A DNA stretch of 8,052 nucleotides from Ruminococcaceae bacterium UBA4958 (GTDB lineage Bacteria; Bacillota; Clostridia; Oscillospirales; Acutalibacteraceae), in assembly GCA_002397355.1 (NCBI GenBank), contig DHAI01000105.1:1-8052 (forward strand). The letters run 5' to 3'. Position 1 is the stretch's first letter. Each line of letters begins with the position of its first letter. The notes beneath the pieces are model-generated. The model did no database searches and had not been told where the DNA came from. It was given only the letters and a program-made list of their open reading frames with translations. A program made the translations under genes and the position numbers. This document shows positions 1 through 7,875 of this stretch, piece by piece.

Positions 1-26
1 GCTCTAACCAGCTGAGCTATGCTCCC
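1..26 (-). tRNA. tRNA, 5' portion only (window edge)
   Basis: Read on the minus strand from base 26, the sequence begins GGGAGCA (acceptor arm), then T-A at positions 8-9. The D-arm follows: GCTC stem, AGCTGGTTA loop with the conserved GG pair, and GAGC closing stem at base 1. This is the first 26 nucleotides of a normal tRNA. The anticodon, T-arm and 3' end lie outside the window, so the amino acid cannot be assigned. A consensus promoter sits directly upstream at 65-93, which supports an expressed gene. Confidence 0.9.
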
Positions 27-64
27 GTCTACGAACTCATAAGTCCGCATCAGCGACGCTTTTA

Positions 65-93
65 ATGATACTATATCCCGCACCATTTGTCAA
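65..93 (-). promoter_or_regulatory. Sigma-A promoter of the tRNA
   Basis: On the minus strand there is a perfect -35 TTGACA (93-88), a 17-base spacer and a -10 TATCAT (70-65, five of six consensus bases). The predicted start is near base 58, giving a leader of about 31 bases before the tRNA begins at 26. Its -35 box lies only 11 bases beyond the methyltransferase stop codon, with no terminator between them. The tRNA may therefore also receive read-through transcripts. Confidence 0.85.
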
Positions 94-104
94 CTGTTCC
101 CCGA

Positions 105-860
105 TTATTTTCCGCTACTTTTTCCCGGCCTGCACGCGGCGAAAACGGTCCTCTGGGCCTTGCGGCCCGGTTTTTCAAAGGTCCCGTCGGCCCACACGGC
201 TTTCGTCCGCAGGCCCGCCTGCCGCAGCATGCCGAGCATGGTTTTCACCGGGTAGGCGCGCTCCGTAAAATGCTCGCCGCTCCTGCGGTAAACGGCGCCG
301 CTGCGCGCGAAAAAGTCCAGGCTCACGGCCACGCTGCCGCTTTCCGGGATCAGGCGGTTCTGCCAGACGCAGTAGACGTCGGGCAGATCATAGAGAAAGA
401 CGTTGTTCGCAAGAACGATCCGATGCTTATACATTGTATTGGCGTCGAAGAAAAAATATCCGCCCGGATTCAAAAACATCGCCACTCTGCGAAAAGTCTC
501 CCGAAGCTCCGCCTCCGAGAGGTGGTTCACGCTGTCCAGCGTACATACGATCGTATCCGCGCCGCCGTACAGATCCATCTCCTGCATCTTCTGGCAGACG
601 AAAAAGATGCTCTTTCCCGCTGCCTCGGCCTTACGCCGCGCAACGGCAAGCATTTCCGGCGACGCGTCCAGACCATAGACGTCGAGCCCGCGTTCCGCGA
701 GCGCGAGGGTCAGGCTCCCGGTGCCGCAGGCGAGGTCGAGCGTGAGGCCCGGCTCGTGGCCCAGGCGCTCCATCGCCCCGCAGAGATAACCGGCGCGGGC
801 CGCGTAGTCCACGCCGCGCATCAGGCTGTCATAGTACCGGGCGAAAGCCGAATAGCTCAT
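105..860 (-). CDS. Class I SAM-dependent methyltransferase (YqeM-like)
   Basis: The product is 251 aa, starting MSYSAFARYYDSLM. The Rossmann-fold motif I is LDLACGTGSL at residues 41-50. An acidic residue ends strand 2 in VYGLDASPEM (61-70), where the ribose of S-adenosylmethionine is normally held. Motif IV-like TIVCTLDSVNHL (103-114) and GGYFFFDANT (133-142) follow. This is the methyltransferase fold resembling the Bacillus YqeM group, cytosolic, with no signal peptide or membrane segment. The substrate cannot be read from sequence. The start is fixed by an ATGA overlap with the upstream regulator gene stop and by the typical N-terminus. The frame stays open upstream to about 1085, but that part overlaps the regulator gene and looks like a shadow. 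A weak AAGG site precedes the ATG, so translation is probably coupled to the upstream gene. Confidence 0.88.
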   Translation of the reverse strand: MSYSAFARYYDSLMRGVDYAARAGYLCGAMERLGHEPGLTLDLACGTGSLTLALAERGLDVYGLDASPEMLAVARRKAEAAGKSIFFVCQKMQEMDLYGGADTIVCTLDSVNHLSEAELRETFRRVAMFLNPGGYFFFDANTMYKHRIVLANNVFLYDLPDVYCVWQNRLIPESGSVAVSLDFFARSGAVYRRSGEHFTERAYPVKTMLGMLRQAGLRTKAVWADGTFEKPGRKAQRTVFAACRPGKSSGK

Positions 861-1159
861 TTCGCCTTTTTGCCTTCGTCCAGCCGCTTGAAAGCCAGCT
901 CGTAGCCGTCGCAGCCGTAGTGCAGCGAACGGTTTACCCGGCTGATGGTGGCCGTGGAAGCCCCCGTTTCGGAGACGATGTCGCTGTAGACCTTCTTTGT
1001 GCTGAGCATGTGGGCGACGAGCAGCCGCTGCGACATCGCCTTGATCTCCGGCACCGTGCAGAGATCCTCGAAAAAGGCGTAGCAATCCTCGCGGCTTTTT
1101 AAAGTCAGGACGCAGTCGAACAGGAAATCCACGCTTGGATCCTTAATCTTCGAATTCAT
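857..1159 (-). CDS. YerC/YecD-family TrpR-like transcriptional regulator
   Basis: The product is 100 aa, all helical in character. The segment SQRLLVAHMLSTKKVYSDI (43-61) followed by VSETGASTATISRVNRSL (62-79) is the helix-turn-helix typical of the TrpR-like YerC/YecD family. The length matches this family. Some members have been proposed as repressors of amino-acid (histidine) genes, but the effector here is not visible. The ATG at 1159 is chosen because it follows AAGGGGGAGAG with about 10 bases of spacing and sits just behind a promoter. The open frame continues 50 codons further upstream, but that would run through the promoter and beyond it. The stop overlaps the start of the methyltransferase gene (ATGA at 860-857). 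A palindrome over its promoter suggests self-repression. Confidence 0.9.
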   Translation of the reverse strand: MNSKIKDPSVDFLFDCVLTLKSREDCYAFFEDLCTVPEIKAMSQRLLVAHMLSTKKVYSDIVSETGASTATISRVNRSLHYGCDGYELAFKRLDEGKKAK

Positions 1160-1179
1160 TTCAGGCACTCTCCCCCTTC

Positions 1180-1196
1180 TACAGTGTAACATTGTA
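1180..1196. promoter_or_regulatory. 17-base palindrome, candidate operator
   Basis: The plus strand reads TACAGTGTAACATTGTA. Apart from the central base, seven of eight base pairs of the dyad match (halves TACAgTGT and ACAtTGTA). It covers the -10 box (1196-1191) and the predicted transcription start of the TrpR-like regulator gene. That is a classic position for a repressor site, so autoregulation by the encoded regulator is the simplest reading. The binding protein is inferred, not shown. Confidence 0.5.
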
Positions 1197-1219
1197 TCAT
1201 GAAAAAGCGGAAAAGTAAA
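1191..1219 (-). promoter_or_regulatory. Sigma-A promoter of the regulator-methyltransferase pair
   Basis: On the minus strand there is a -35 TTTACT (1219-1214, four of six), a 17-base spacer and a -10 TACAAT (1196-1191, five of six). TG one base upstream of the -10 makes an extended -10 (TGATACAAT). The predicted start is near 1184, about 25 bases before the ATG at 1159. It lies downstream of the engB terminator, so the pair is an independent transcription unit. Confidence 0.75.
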
Positions 1220-1222
1220 GGC

Positions 1223-1260
1223 GGGCCGTCCGCTGTCAAACGGACAAAACACCTGGGCCC
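1223..1260 (-). other. Secondary hairpin between engB terminator and next promoter
   Basis: On the minus strand GTCCG (1245-1241) pairs with CGGAC (1232-1228) around an 8-base loop. Directly outside it GGGCC (1260-1256) pairs with GGCCC (1227-1223), leaving a one-sided 10-base bulge. After three more bases comes the T-rich run TTTACTTTTCC, which overlaps the next -35 box. It could be a back-up terminator, but the bulge and broken T-run make it weak. The rest of the 1160-1311 gap is the main terminator and the promoter. Confidence 0.3.
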
Positions 1261-1279
1261 TCGATCCCGGCGCGGGCAG

Positions 1280-1302
1280 AAAAACGCCGCTGAGGCGGCG
1301 TT
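1280..1302 (-). terminator. Intrinsic terminator after engB
   Basis: On the minus strand AACGCCGC (1302-1295), loop CTCA and GCGGCGTT (1290-1283) form a perfect 8-bp GC-rich stem that runs into five T (1284-1280). It begins 9 bases after the engB stop codon and closes the tig-clpP-clpX-lon-engB unit. Confidence 0.9.
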
Positions 1303-1311
1303 CCCGCACGG

Positions 1312-1887
1312 TCAGCGGCAGGCGGAGAGGATGATGCTGCGAAGCCGTTCCACGCCTTCGCCGGTCATGGCGGAAAACGGCAGATACTCGGCGCCCCGCG
1401 CGCGGCAGAGCCCCGCAAAGCGCGCGTCCTGCTCCGCGCGGGCGGAGACGTTCAGCTTATCGCATTTGGACGCCGCCACCACGAACGGCAGGCCTTTCTC
1501 CTGCAAAAAATCGAGCATGTCCATGTCGTCCGCCAGGGGGCGGCGCATATCGACGATCTGCACGACGAGGCGGATCCTGCGCCCCTGGCTGAAATAGCCT
1601 TCCACCAGCTCCGCCCAGCGCTCCTTCTCGGCCCTGGACACTTTCGCGTAGCCGTAGCCGGGCAGGTCCGCAAAACGGCAGAAGCCGAGACGGTAAAAAT
1701 TGACCGTGGCCGTCTTGCCCGGCGTCGAGCTCGTGCGCGCGAGCGCCTTGCGGTTTACCAGACGGTTGATCATCGAAGATTTCCCAACATTCGACCTGCC
1801 GGAGAAAACGACCTCCGGAAGATCGGAGAACGGCAGGCCGGCGGAAGTGCCTACCGCAAACTCAAAGCGCGCGTTTTGAAAATCCAT
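1312..1887 (-). CDS. engB: Ribosome biogenesis GTPase EngB/YsxC/YihA
   Basis: The product is 191 aa, the usual length for this TRAFAC-class GTPase (about 195-210 aa). It helps assemble the large ribosomal subunit in the cytosol. All G motifs are readable: G1 GRSNVGKS (30-37), G2 region STPGKT (54-59), G3 DLPGYG (74-79), G4 SKCDK (140-144) and G5 FSAMTGEG (171-178). The G4 motif begins with Ser where TKxDK is common; the base-specifying Lys and Asp are kept, so activity is expected. The start is preceded by GGGGGGAG, close to the ATG. The gap to the lon stop is only 12 bases, so it is co-transcribed with lon. A strong terminator follows. The lon-engB pairing is common in Firmicutes. Confidence 0.96.
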   Translation of the reverse strand: MDFQNARFEFAVGTSAGLPFSDLPEVVFSGRSNVGKSSMINRLVNRKALARTSSTPGKTATVNFYRLGFCRFADLPGYGYAKVSRAEKERWAELVEGYFSQGRRIRLVVQIVDMRRPLADDMDMLDFLQEKGLPFVVAASKCDKLNVSARAEQDARFAGLCRARGAEYLPFSAMTGEGVERLRSIILSACR

Positions 1888-1899
1888 TCGCTCCCCCCG

Positions 1900-4371
1900 T
1901 CACTGCGGTATGGCCGGTGCGGTGTCCGACGGCTTGCATCCCGGCGACGGCACGGTCCCCCCGGGAAGCGGCGGTTTCTGCTGCAGACGCTCTTCCCTGC
2001 GCCCCGGAATCGGTTTGCGCGGGGCGGGGACCTGCGTCAGGGCGAGCCTCAAAACCTGCTCGATCTTTTCCACCGGCTCAAAATGGACGTTCTTCTTCAC
2101 GGCGGAATCGATCTCGGCGAGATCCGGCTCATTGTCCGCCGGGATGATCACTGTCTTAATGCCGTTGCGGTAAGCGGCCATAGTCTTTTCTTTCAGCCCG
2201 CCGATCGGCAGGACGCGCCCGAGCAGGGTGATCTCGCCCGTCATGGCCACATCGTGCCGCACGGGGATTCTGGTCAGCGCCGAGGTGATCGCCGTGGCCA
2301 TCGCCGTGCCGGCCGACGGGCCGTCTTTCGGCACGGCGCCTTCCGGCGCGTGGATATGGATGTCGTATTTGGCGTAAAAATCGCGGTTGATGCCGAGCTC
2401 GTCGGCGCGTGTGCGGATGCACGAAATCGCCGTGCGGGCCGACTCCTTCATCACGTCGCCGAGCGAGCCGGTCAGCTCCAGCTTTCCGGTCCCCTCCATC
2501 AGGGCCACCTCGATCGGCAGCAGGACACCGCCGACACTCGTCCAGGCGAGGCCGTTCACAAGGCCGACGGTATCCGTCTTGTTGAGGTTCTCGTCCCTGA
2601 ATTTCTCGGGGCCGAGCAGTTCCCTCAGCTTTTTTGTCGTTACGGAGACCTTTGCGCCTTTGTCTTCCACAAAGGTGCGGGCGCACTTACGGCAGACGGA
2701 AGCGATCTCCCGCTCAAGCTGGCGAACGCCCGCCTCGCGCGTGTAGCCGTCGATCAGCCTGTGCACGGCGGCAGGGGTGAAACGCAGCTTTTTCGGGTCC
2801 ATGCCGTTCTTTTTCAGCTGTTTCGGGATCAGGTGTTCCATGGCGATGTGGTATTTCTCTTCATGCGTGTAGCTGCCGAGCGTGATGACGTCCATGCGGT
2901 CATAGAGCGGTTCCGGAATCGCGCCGGCGTCGTTCGCCGTCGTCAGGAACAGGACGTTGCTCAGGTCGAACGGCATGTCGATATAGTGGTCGTAAAACGC
3001 GTTGTTCTGGTCGGGGTCCAGCACCTCCAGCAGCGCCGCGGAGGGGTCCCCGCGGAAGTCGTTGCCCAGCTTGTCGATCTCGTCGAGCAGGATCAGGGGA
3101 TTGTTCGTGCCGGCCTGTCTCAGCGCGTTCACGATGCGCCCCGGCATGGAGCCGATATAGGTGCGGCGGTGCCCGACGATGTCGGATTCGTCCCGCACGC
3201 CGCCGAGCGAAACACGGACGTACTTGCGCCCGAGCGCCTCCGCGACGGAGTGCGCGATGGACGTCTTGCCGACTCCCGGAGGCCCGACCAGGCAGATGAT
3301 CTGGCCGCGCACGTCCGGCGAGAGCTTCCGCACGGCGAGGATTTCAAGGATGCGCTCCTTGACCTTCTGCAGGCCGTAGTGGTCGCGGTCAAGGATCCTT
3401 TTCGCCTTTTTCAGGTCGATGCTGTCATGCGACGACTTGTTCCACGGCAGCTCCAGGCACGTTTCGACATAGCTCTCGATGACGCTGCCCTCGTGCGAGC
3501 CCTCCGGCATCCGCGCGAGGCGGTCGCATTCCTTAATGAGCTTGTCGTGCTGGAGCTTGGGCAGCTTCGCCTTTTCCACCCGATCGCGCAGCTCGTCGGC
3601 CTCGCGGTGCGGGTCGTCGCCCTCTCCCAGCTCCTCGGAAATCGCCCGCATCTGCTCGCGCAGGAAATATTCCTTCTGGTTTTCGTCGATCTGATTTTTC
3701 GCCTTTTCGCTGATCTGCTCCTCAATCGTGAGGATCTGAATTTCTTTCTTCAGGATCTCCGTAAGCTTTTCCAGACGGCGCACCGGGTGAAGCTCTTCCA
3801 GGATCCCCTGCTTTTCGCCGAAATCGAACATGATGTTGGCGGCGAGATAATCCGCCAGGCGGCCGCAGTCCTTCTGCTGCACGACGCCGATGACGATATC
3901 CGGAGGAATGCGCGAGTATTTCTGAAGGAACTGCTCAAAAAGGCTCTGCGCATAGCGCACCAGCGCCTCCGTGCGGCGCGTCGTCCGGTAGGGCAGCGTG
4001 TCCAGCCGCCTGAGGCTCGCCACAAAACACGGATCGGAGCTCGAGTAGGTCACCGCCTCCGCGCGGTAAAGGCCCTCCGCAAAAAGGCGGATCCCCTCGT
4101 CGGAGCGGCGGATAATCTGCTTGATTTTCGCCGCGACGCCGACGCGGAAAAGCCCGTCGGCGGAAGGATTGCTGTCCGCAAGGTTCTTCTGCGCCACAAG
4201 AAAGACCATCTGGTCTGAATTCATCGACCGGTTCAGCGCCTCGATGGATTTTTTCCGTCCGACGTCGAACTGGAGCAGCATGCCGGGGAAGATTACGAGG
4301 CCGCGCAACGCGAGCACGGGCATGGTGATCATGTCCTGGGCCTGCTGTAAGATTTCTGTTTTATTGCTCAT
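1900..4371 (-). CDS. lon: Endopeptidase La, ATP-dependent protease Lon (LonA type)
   Basis: The product is 823 aa, a soluble LonA with the full domain set. The N-terminal substrate domain starts at MPVLALRGLVIFPGM (about 17-215) and is followed by a coiled-coil stretch (about 215-310). The AAA+ module has Walker A GPPGVGKT (363-370) and Walker B LILLDEID (426-433). The S16 protease domain carries catalytic Ser-686 in PKDGPSAG (681-688) and Lys-729 in LPIGGLKEK (721-729), with the 43-residue spacing of E. coli Lon. It degrades misfolded and regulatory proteins. It is longer than usual LonA (about 775-785 aa) because of a Pro/Arg-rich tail from about residue 782. AAGGAG lies 6 bases before the ATG. 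The sequence just upstream forms a terminator-like hairpin whose T-run abuts this site, so expression may be set by read-through from clpX. No separate promoter was found. Confidence 0.98.
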   Translation of the reverse strand: MSNKTEILQQAQDMITMPVLALRGLVIFPGMLLQFDVGRKKSIEALNRSMNSDQMVFLVAQKNLADSNPSADGLFRVGVAAKIKQIIRRSDEGIRLFAEGLYRAEAVTYSSSDPCFVASLRRLDTLPYRTTRRTEALVRYAQSLFEQFLQKYSRIPPDIVIGVVQQKDCGRLADYLAANIMFDFGEKQGILEELHPVRRLEKLTEILKKEIQILTIEEQISEKAKNQIDENQKEYFLREQMRAISEELGEGDDPHREADELRDRVEKAKLPKLQHDKLIKECDRLARMPEGSHEGSVIESYVETCLELPWNKSSHDSIDLKKAKRILDRDHYGLQKVKERILEILAVRKLSPDVRGQIICLVGPPGVGKTSIAHSVAEALGRKYVRVSLGGVRDESDIVGHRRTYIGSMPGRIVNALRQAGTNNPLILLDEIDKLGNDFRGDPSAALLEVLDPDQNNAFYDHYIDMPFDLSNVLFLTTANDAGAIPEPLYDRMDVITLGSYTHEEKYHIAMEHLIPKQLKKNGMDPKKLRFTPAAVHRLIDGYTREAGVRQLEREIASVCRKCARTFVEDKGAKVSVTTKKLRELLGPEKFRDENLNKTDTVGLVNGLAWTSVGGVLLPIEVALMEGTGKLELTGSLGDVMKESARTAISCIRTRADELGINRDFYAKYDIHIHAPEGAVPKDGPSAGTAMATAITSALTRIPVRHDVAMTGEITLLGRVLPIGGLKEKTMAAYRNGIKTVIIPADNEPDLAEIDSAVKKNVHFEPVEKIEQVLRLALTQVPAPRKPIPGRREERLQQKPPLPGGTVPSPGCKPSDTAPAIPQ

Positions 4372-4384
4372 AAATCGCTCCTTG

Positions 4385-4434
4385 AAAAAAAGGCTGCTGC
4401 AGGGCGGTGATGTTCATTCGCCACGCTGCAACAG
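4385..4434 (-). terminator. Terminator-like hairpin / attenuator before lon
   Basis: On the minus strand CTGTTGCAG (4434-4426) pairs with CTGCAGCAG (4402-4394), nine pairs including one G-U. After a C-C mismatch four more pairs follow (GTGG at 4424-4421 with CCGC at 4407-4404), leaving a 13-base loop. Two C residues and seven T (4391-4385) come next. The lon Shine-Dalgarno site (4383-4378) starts one base later. By shape this is an intrinsic terminator. There is no room for a promoter between it and lon, so it more likely acts as partial terminator or attenuator. Confidence 0.65.
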
Positions 4435-4451
4435 TCCCCCGCCTGCCTTCG

Positions 4452-5771
<1,320 letters not shown>

Positions 5772-5786
5772 TCATATCACCTTATC

Positions 5787-6374
5787 TTACCGGCCGGAAA
5801 TCACCTTGTCGATGAGACCGTATTTTACGGCCTCCTCCGGCGTCATGAAATTGTCGCGGTCCGTGTCGCGCTCGATCACTTCCAGCGGCTGGCCGGTATT
5901 TTCCGCCAGAAGCTGGTTCAGCAGCTTCTTCTTGTTGGAAAGGTAGTTCGCGTGGATCATGATGTCGGAAACCTGGGATTGCGGCACGCCGCCGCTGGGC
6001 TGATGGATCAGAATATCCGTGTGCGGCAGCGCATAGCGCTTCCCTTTCGTCCCGGCCGCCAGCAGGAACGCGCCCATGCTGGCCGCCAAGCCCAGGCATA
6101 TGGTGGAGACGTCGCATTTAATATACTTCATGGTGTCGTAAATTGCAATGCCCGCCGTGACCGACCCGCCGGGGCTGTTGATATACAGGCTGACGTCCTT
6201 CGCCGGGTCCTGGCCCTCCAGATACAGGAGCTGGGCCACGACGAGGCTGGCCGTGGTATCGTTCACCTCGTCGTTCAGCATGACGATGCGGTCGTTCAAA
6301 AGCCTTGAAAAAATGTCGTACGAGCGCTCCCCGCGGTTCGTCTGCTCGATCACATAAGGCACAAGACTGCTCAT
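5787..6374 (-). CDS. clpP: ATP-dependent Clp protease proteolytic subunit ClpP
   Basis: The product is 195 aa, the serine protease that forms the double-heptamer chamber served by ClpX. The catalytic triad is Ser-99 in GLAASMGAF (95-103), His-124 in ILIHQP (121-126) and Asp-174 in ERDTDRDNF (168-176). The oxyanion and strand segment SPGGSVTAG (67-75) is present, as is the N-terminal [17 protein letters not shown] (5-21). The part just after His-124 reads [14 protein letters not shown]. It appears one residue longer than the familiar GGAQGQATEI type, which shifts the Asp by one. The ATG at 6374 follows AGGAGGT with about 10 bases of spacing. It lies 59 bases after tig and 15 before clpX, in the usual Firmicutes order. 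Confidence 0.98.
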   Translation of the reverse strand: MSSLVPYVIEQTNRGERSYDIFSRLLNDRIVMLNDEVNDTTASLVVAQLLYLEGQDPAKDVSLYINSPGGSVTAGIAIYDTMKYIKCDVSTICLGLAASMGAFLLAAGTKGKRYALPHTDILIHQPSGGVPQSQVSDIMIHANYLSNKKKLLNQLLAENTGQPLEVIERDTDRDNFMTPEEAVKYGLIDKVISGR

Positions 6375-6422
6375 TGTATGCAGGACCTCCTAATCGATAT
6401 GCCAAAGAAAATCATTGACAAA

Positions 6423-6451
6423 GCCGGGGCGGATTATTCCGCTTTTCCGGC
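6423..6451 (-). other. Hairpin spanning the tig stop codon
   Basis: On the minus strand GCCGG (6451-6447) pairs with CCGGC (6427-6423), and inside it GCGGA (6442-6438) pairs with TCCGC (6433-6429). The internal loop is AAAA against C, and the apical loop (6437-6434) contains part of the stop codon. It is followed by TTTGTC, a poor T-run, so full termination is unlikely. It could trim transcription between tig and clpP or protect RNA ends. Confidence 0.4.
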
Positions 6452-7774
6452 GTCTTTTTTCTCCGGCTCCATTTCGGTCTTCGGCGGCTCGCCCTCGGCG
6501 ACGACGGCTTTCTCCTTCACGAGATTGAAAGCTTTCTCCACGGCGAGGTCTTTCGCCACATTTTCCTTTGGAATCAGTTTTTTCACTTTTTCAAGATCCG
6601 TTTTATAGCTGTCGGCAATCTTCTGATACTCTTTGTCGATCTCCTCGTCGCCGGGCTGAATCTGCTCGAGCGAAGCGATCTTCTCCAGGGCGAGGCGCAG
6701 CTTTACCTGGCGCTCGGCCTGCGGGCGGAACTGGCCGCGCACGGCGTCCCGGTCGAGCCCGGTGTACTTCATATACGTCTCCAGATTCATGCCCTGGCTC
6801 TGAAGGCGGTAGCCGAAGTCGCGCAGGTCGTCGTCGATGCGGTTCTCGAACATGGCCTGGGGGACGTCGGCCTTGACGGCCGCCACCAGCTTGTCGATCA
6901 GCTGGTTCTCCACGGCGTCGTTCGCGGCCTCCTCGCGCGCGTCGGCGATCTTCTTGCGGATGTCCGCCTTATATTCGTCCAGCGTGTTGAATTCGCTCAC
7001 GTCCTTGACGAAATCGTCGTCGACGGCCGGAAGCTCCTTTTTCTTGATCTCGTGCAGCTTGACCTGGAAAACGGCGTCCTTGCCGGCCAGGTCCTTGGCC
7101 CCGTAATCGTCAGGGAACTTTACATTCACCTCAAACTCGTCGCCGGACTTGCGGCCGGCCACCTGATCCTCAAAGCCCGGGATGAACTGCCCCGCGCCGA
7201 GGGTGAGGTCGTAGTTGTCCGCCTTGCCGCCGGCGAACCGCTTGCCGTCCACGGAACCGTCGAAATCAATCACGGCGATGTCGCCCTTCTGGGCCTCGCG
7301 GTCTTCCACGGTCACCATGCGGGAATTGCGGTCGCGGACGCGGTCAATTTCCTCGTCGACGTCCTTGTCGGTGACCTCCACGGGCTTTTTCCACGCGGTG
7401 AGGCCCTTGTAGCCCTCGATGGAAACCTCCGGCTTCGTGGTCACGGTCGCCTTGAAGTCGAGGCCGTCCTTGCCGGCGGAGACGAGTTCAAAGTCCACTT
7501 TGTCCTCCACCGTTTCCAGCTTTGCTTCCTTCACGGCGTCCGCCATCGCCTTCGGGTACACGGCGTTGACGGCATCCTCGTAAAAAATGTTCTCGCCGTA
7601 ATATTTTTCCACGAATTTCCGGGGGGCCTTGCCTCTGCGGAACCCGGGGATCACGATTTTCTTGTTTTGGCGGCGGTAAGCCTGCTCCACGGCATTTTCA
7701 AAAGTGGCAGCGTCAACCGAAACTTCAAGCTGATAACGGTTTTTCTCTACCTGGCTGGACGATTTCAGACTCAT
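6434..7774 (-). CDS. tig: Trigger factor, ribosome-bound chaperone and prolyl isomerase
   Basis: The product is 446 aa (family usually about 425-450). It binds the ribosome at the exit tunnel and shields nascent chains. The N-terminal domain carries the ribosome-docking loop GFRRGKAP (44-51). The FKBP-type isomerase domain runs from about 157 to 245 (GDIAVIDFDGSVDG at 164-177, GAGQFIPGFEDQ at 193-204). The helical C-terminal chaperone arms follow, and the end is a charged tail rich in Glu and Lys (about 425-446). The start is ATG at 7774, preceded by AGGAGG (7790-7785). The same frame stays open 91 codons further upstream, but that region holds the promoter and an overlapping gene end. It is the first gene of the five-gene unit and has its own promoter. 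Confidence 0.98.
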   Translation of the reverse strand: MSLKSSSQVEKNRYQLEVSVDAATFENAVEQAYRRQNKKIVIPGFRRGKAPRKFVEKYYGENIFYEDAVNAVYPKAMADAVKEAKLETVEDKVDFELVSAGKDGLDFKATVTTKPEVSIEGYKGLTAWKKPVEVTDKDVDEEIDRVRDRNSRMVTVEDREAQKGDIAVIDFDGSVDGKRFAGGKADNYDLTLGAGQFIPGFEDQVAGRKSGDEFEVNVKFPDDYGAKDLAGKDAVFQVKLHEIKKKELPAVDDDFVKDVSEFNTLDEYKADIRKKIADAREEAANDAVENQLIDKLVAAVKADVPQAMFENRIDDDLRDFGYRLQSQGMNLETYMKYTGLDRDAVRGQFRPQAERQVKLRLALEKIASLEQIQPGDEEIDKEYQKIADSYKTDLEKVKKLIPKENVAKDLAVEKAFNLVKEKAVVAEGEPPKTEMEPEKKDAGKAE

Positions 7775-7819
7775 AACAATATTTCCTCCTGCAATTTTCC
7801 ATTCACGGGTAACGGGCCA

Positions 7820-7848
7820 ATTATACCACACGGCGAAAAAAGTTTCCA
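7820..7848 (-). promoter_or_regulatory. Sigma-A promoter of the tig-clpP-clpX-lon-engB unit
   Basis: On the minus strand there is a perfect -10 TATAAT (7825-7820) with TG one base upstream (extended -10), a 17-base spacer and a -35 TGGAAA (7848-7843, four of six). The predicted start is near 7813, giving a leader of about 40 bases. No CIRCE-type (TTAGCACTC...GAGTGCTAA) or CtsR-type repeat was seen around it, so the heat-shock control known for some Firmicutes clp genes is not evident here. Confidence 0.85.
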
Positions 7849-7875
7849 CAGATTGACGAAATGTTTTTATTTTGT

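Noticed and set aside
87..905. 272-codon open frame on the plus strand opposite the methyltransferase
   Set aside because: It is an antisense shadow without domains. The minus strand carries a clear SAM-binding motif and gene pair.
1211..1239. TTGACA at 1239-1234 as a second -35 box for the regulator gene
   Set aside because: At 17 bases the -10 would be ACTTTT, a poor match. The hexamer lies in the loop of a hairpin, and the promoter at 1219-1191 is much better.
1160..1309. 50-codon N-terminal extension of the TrpR-like regulator
   Set aside because: The stretch contains the promoter, the palindrome and part of the engB terminator. The 100-residue form matches the family length.
1876..4218. 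780-codon open frame on the plus strand opposite lon
   Set aside because: It is the mirror of a GC-rich coding frame. It shows no recognisable domain and is rich in Arg, His, Val and Asp as expected for antisense, while lon on the other strand is complete with all catalytic motifs.
6394..6421. Possible promoter between tig and clpP (TTGTCA, 16 bases, TATCGA)
   Set aside because: The -10 matches only three of six bases, and the start site would fall inside the clpP ribosome binding site.
7775..7875. Heat-shock operators (CIRCE or CtsR repeats) before tig
   Set aside because: I looked for the inverted or tandem repeat patterns and found none in the 101-base gap.
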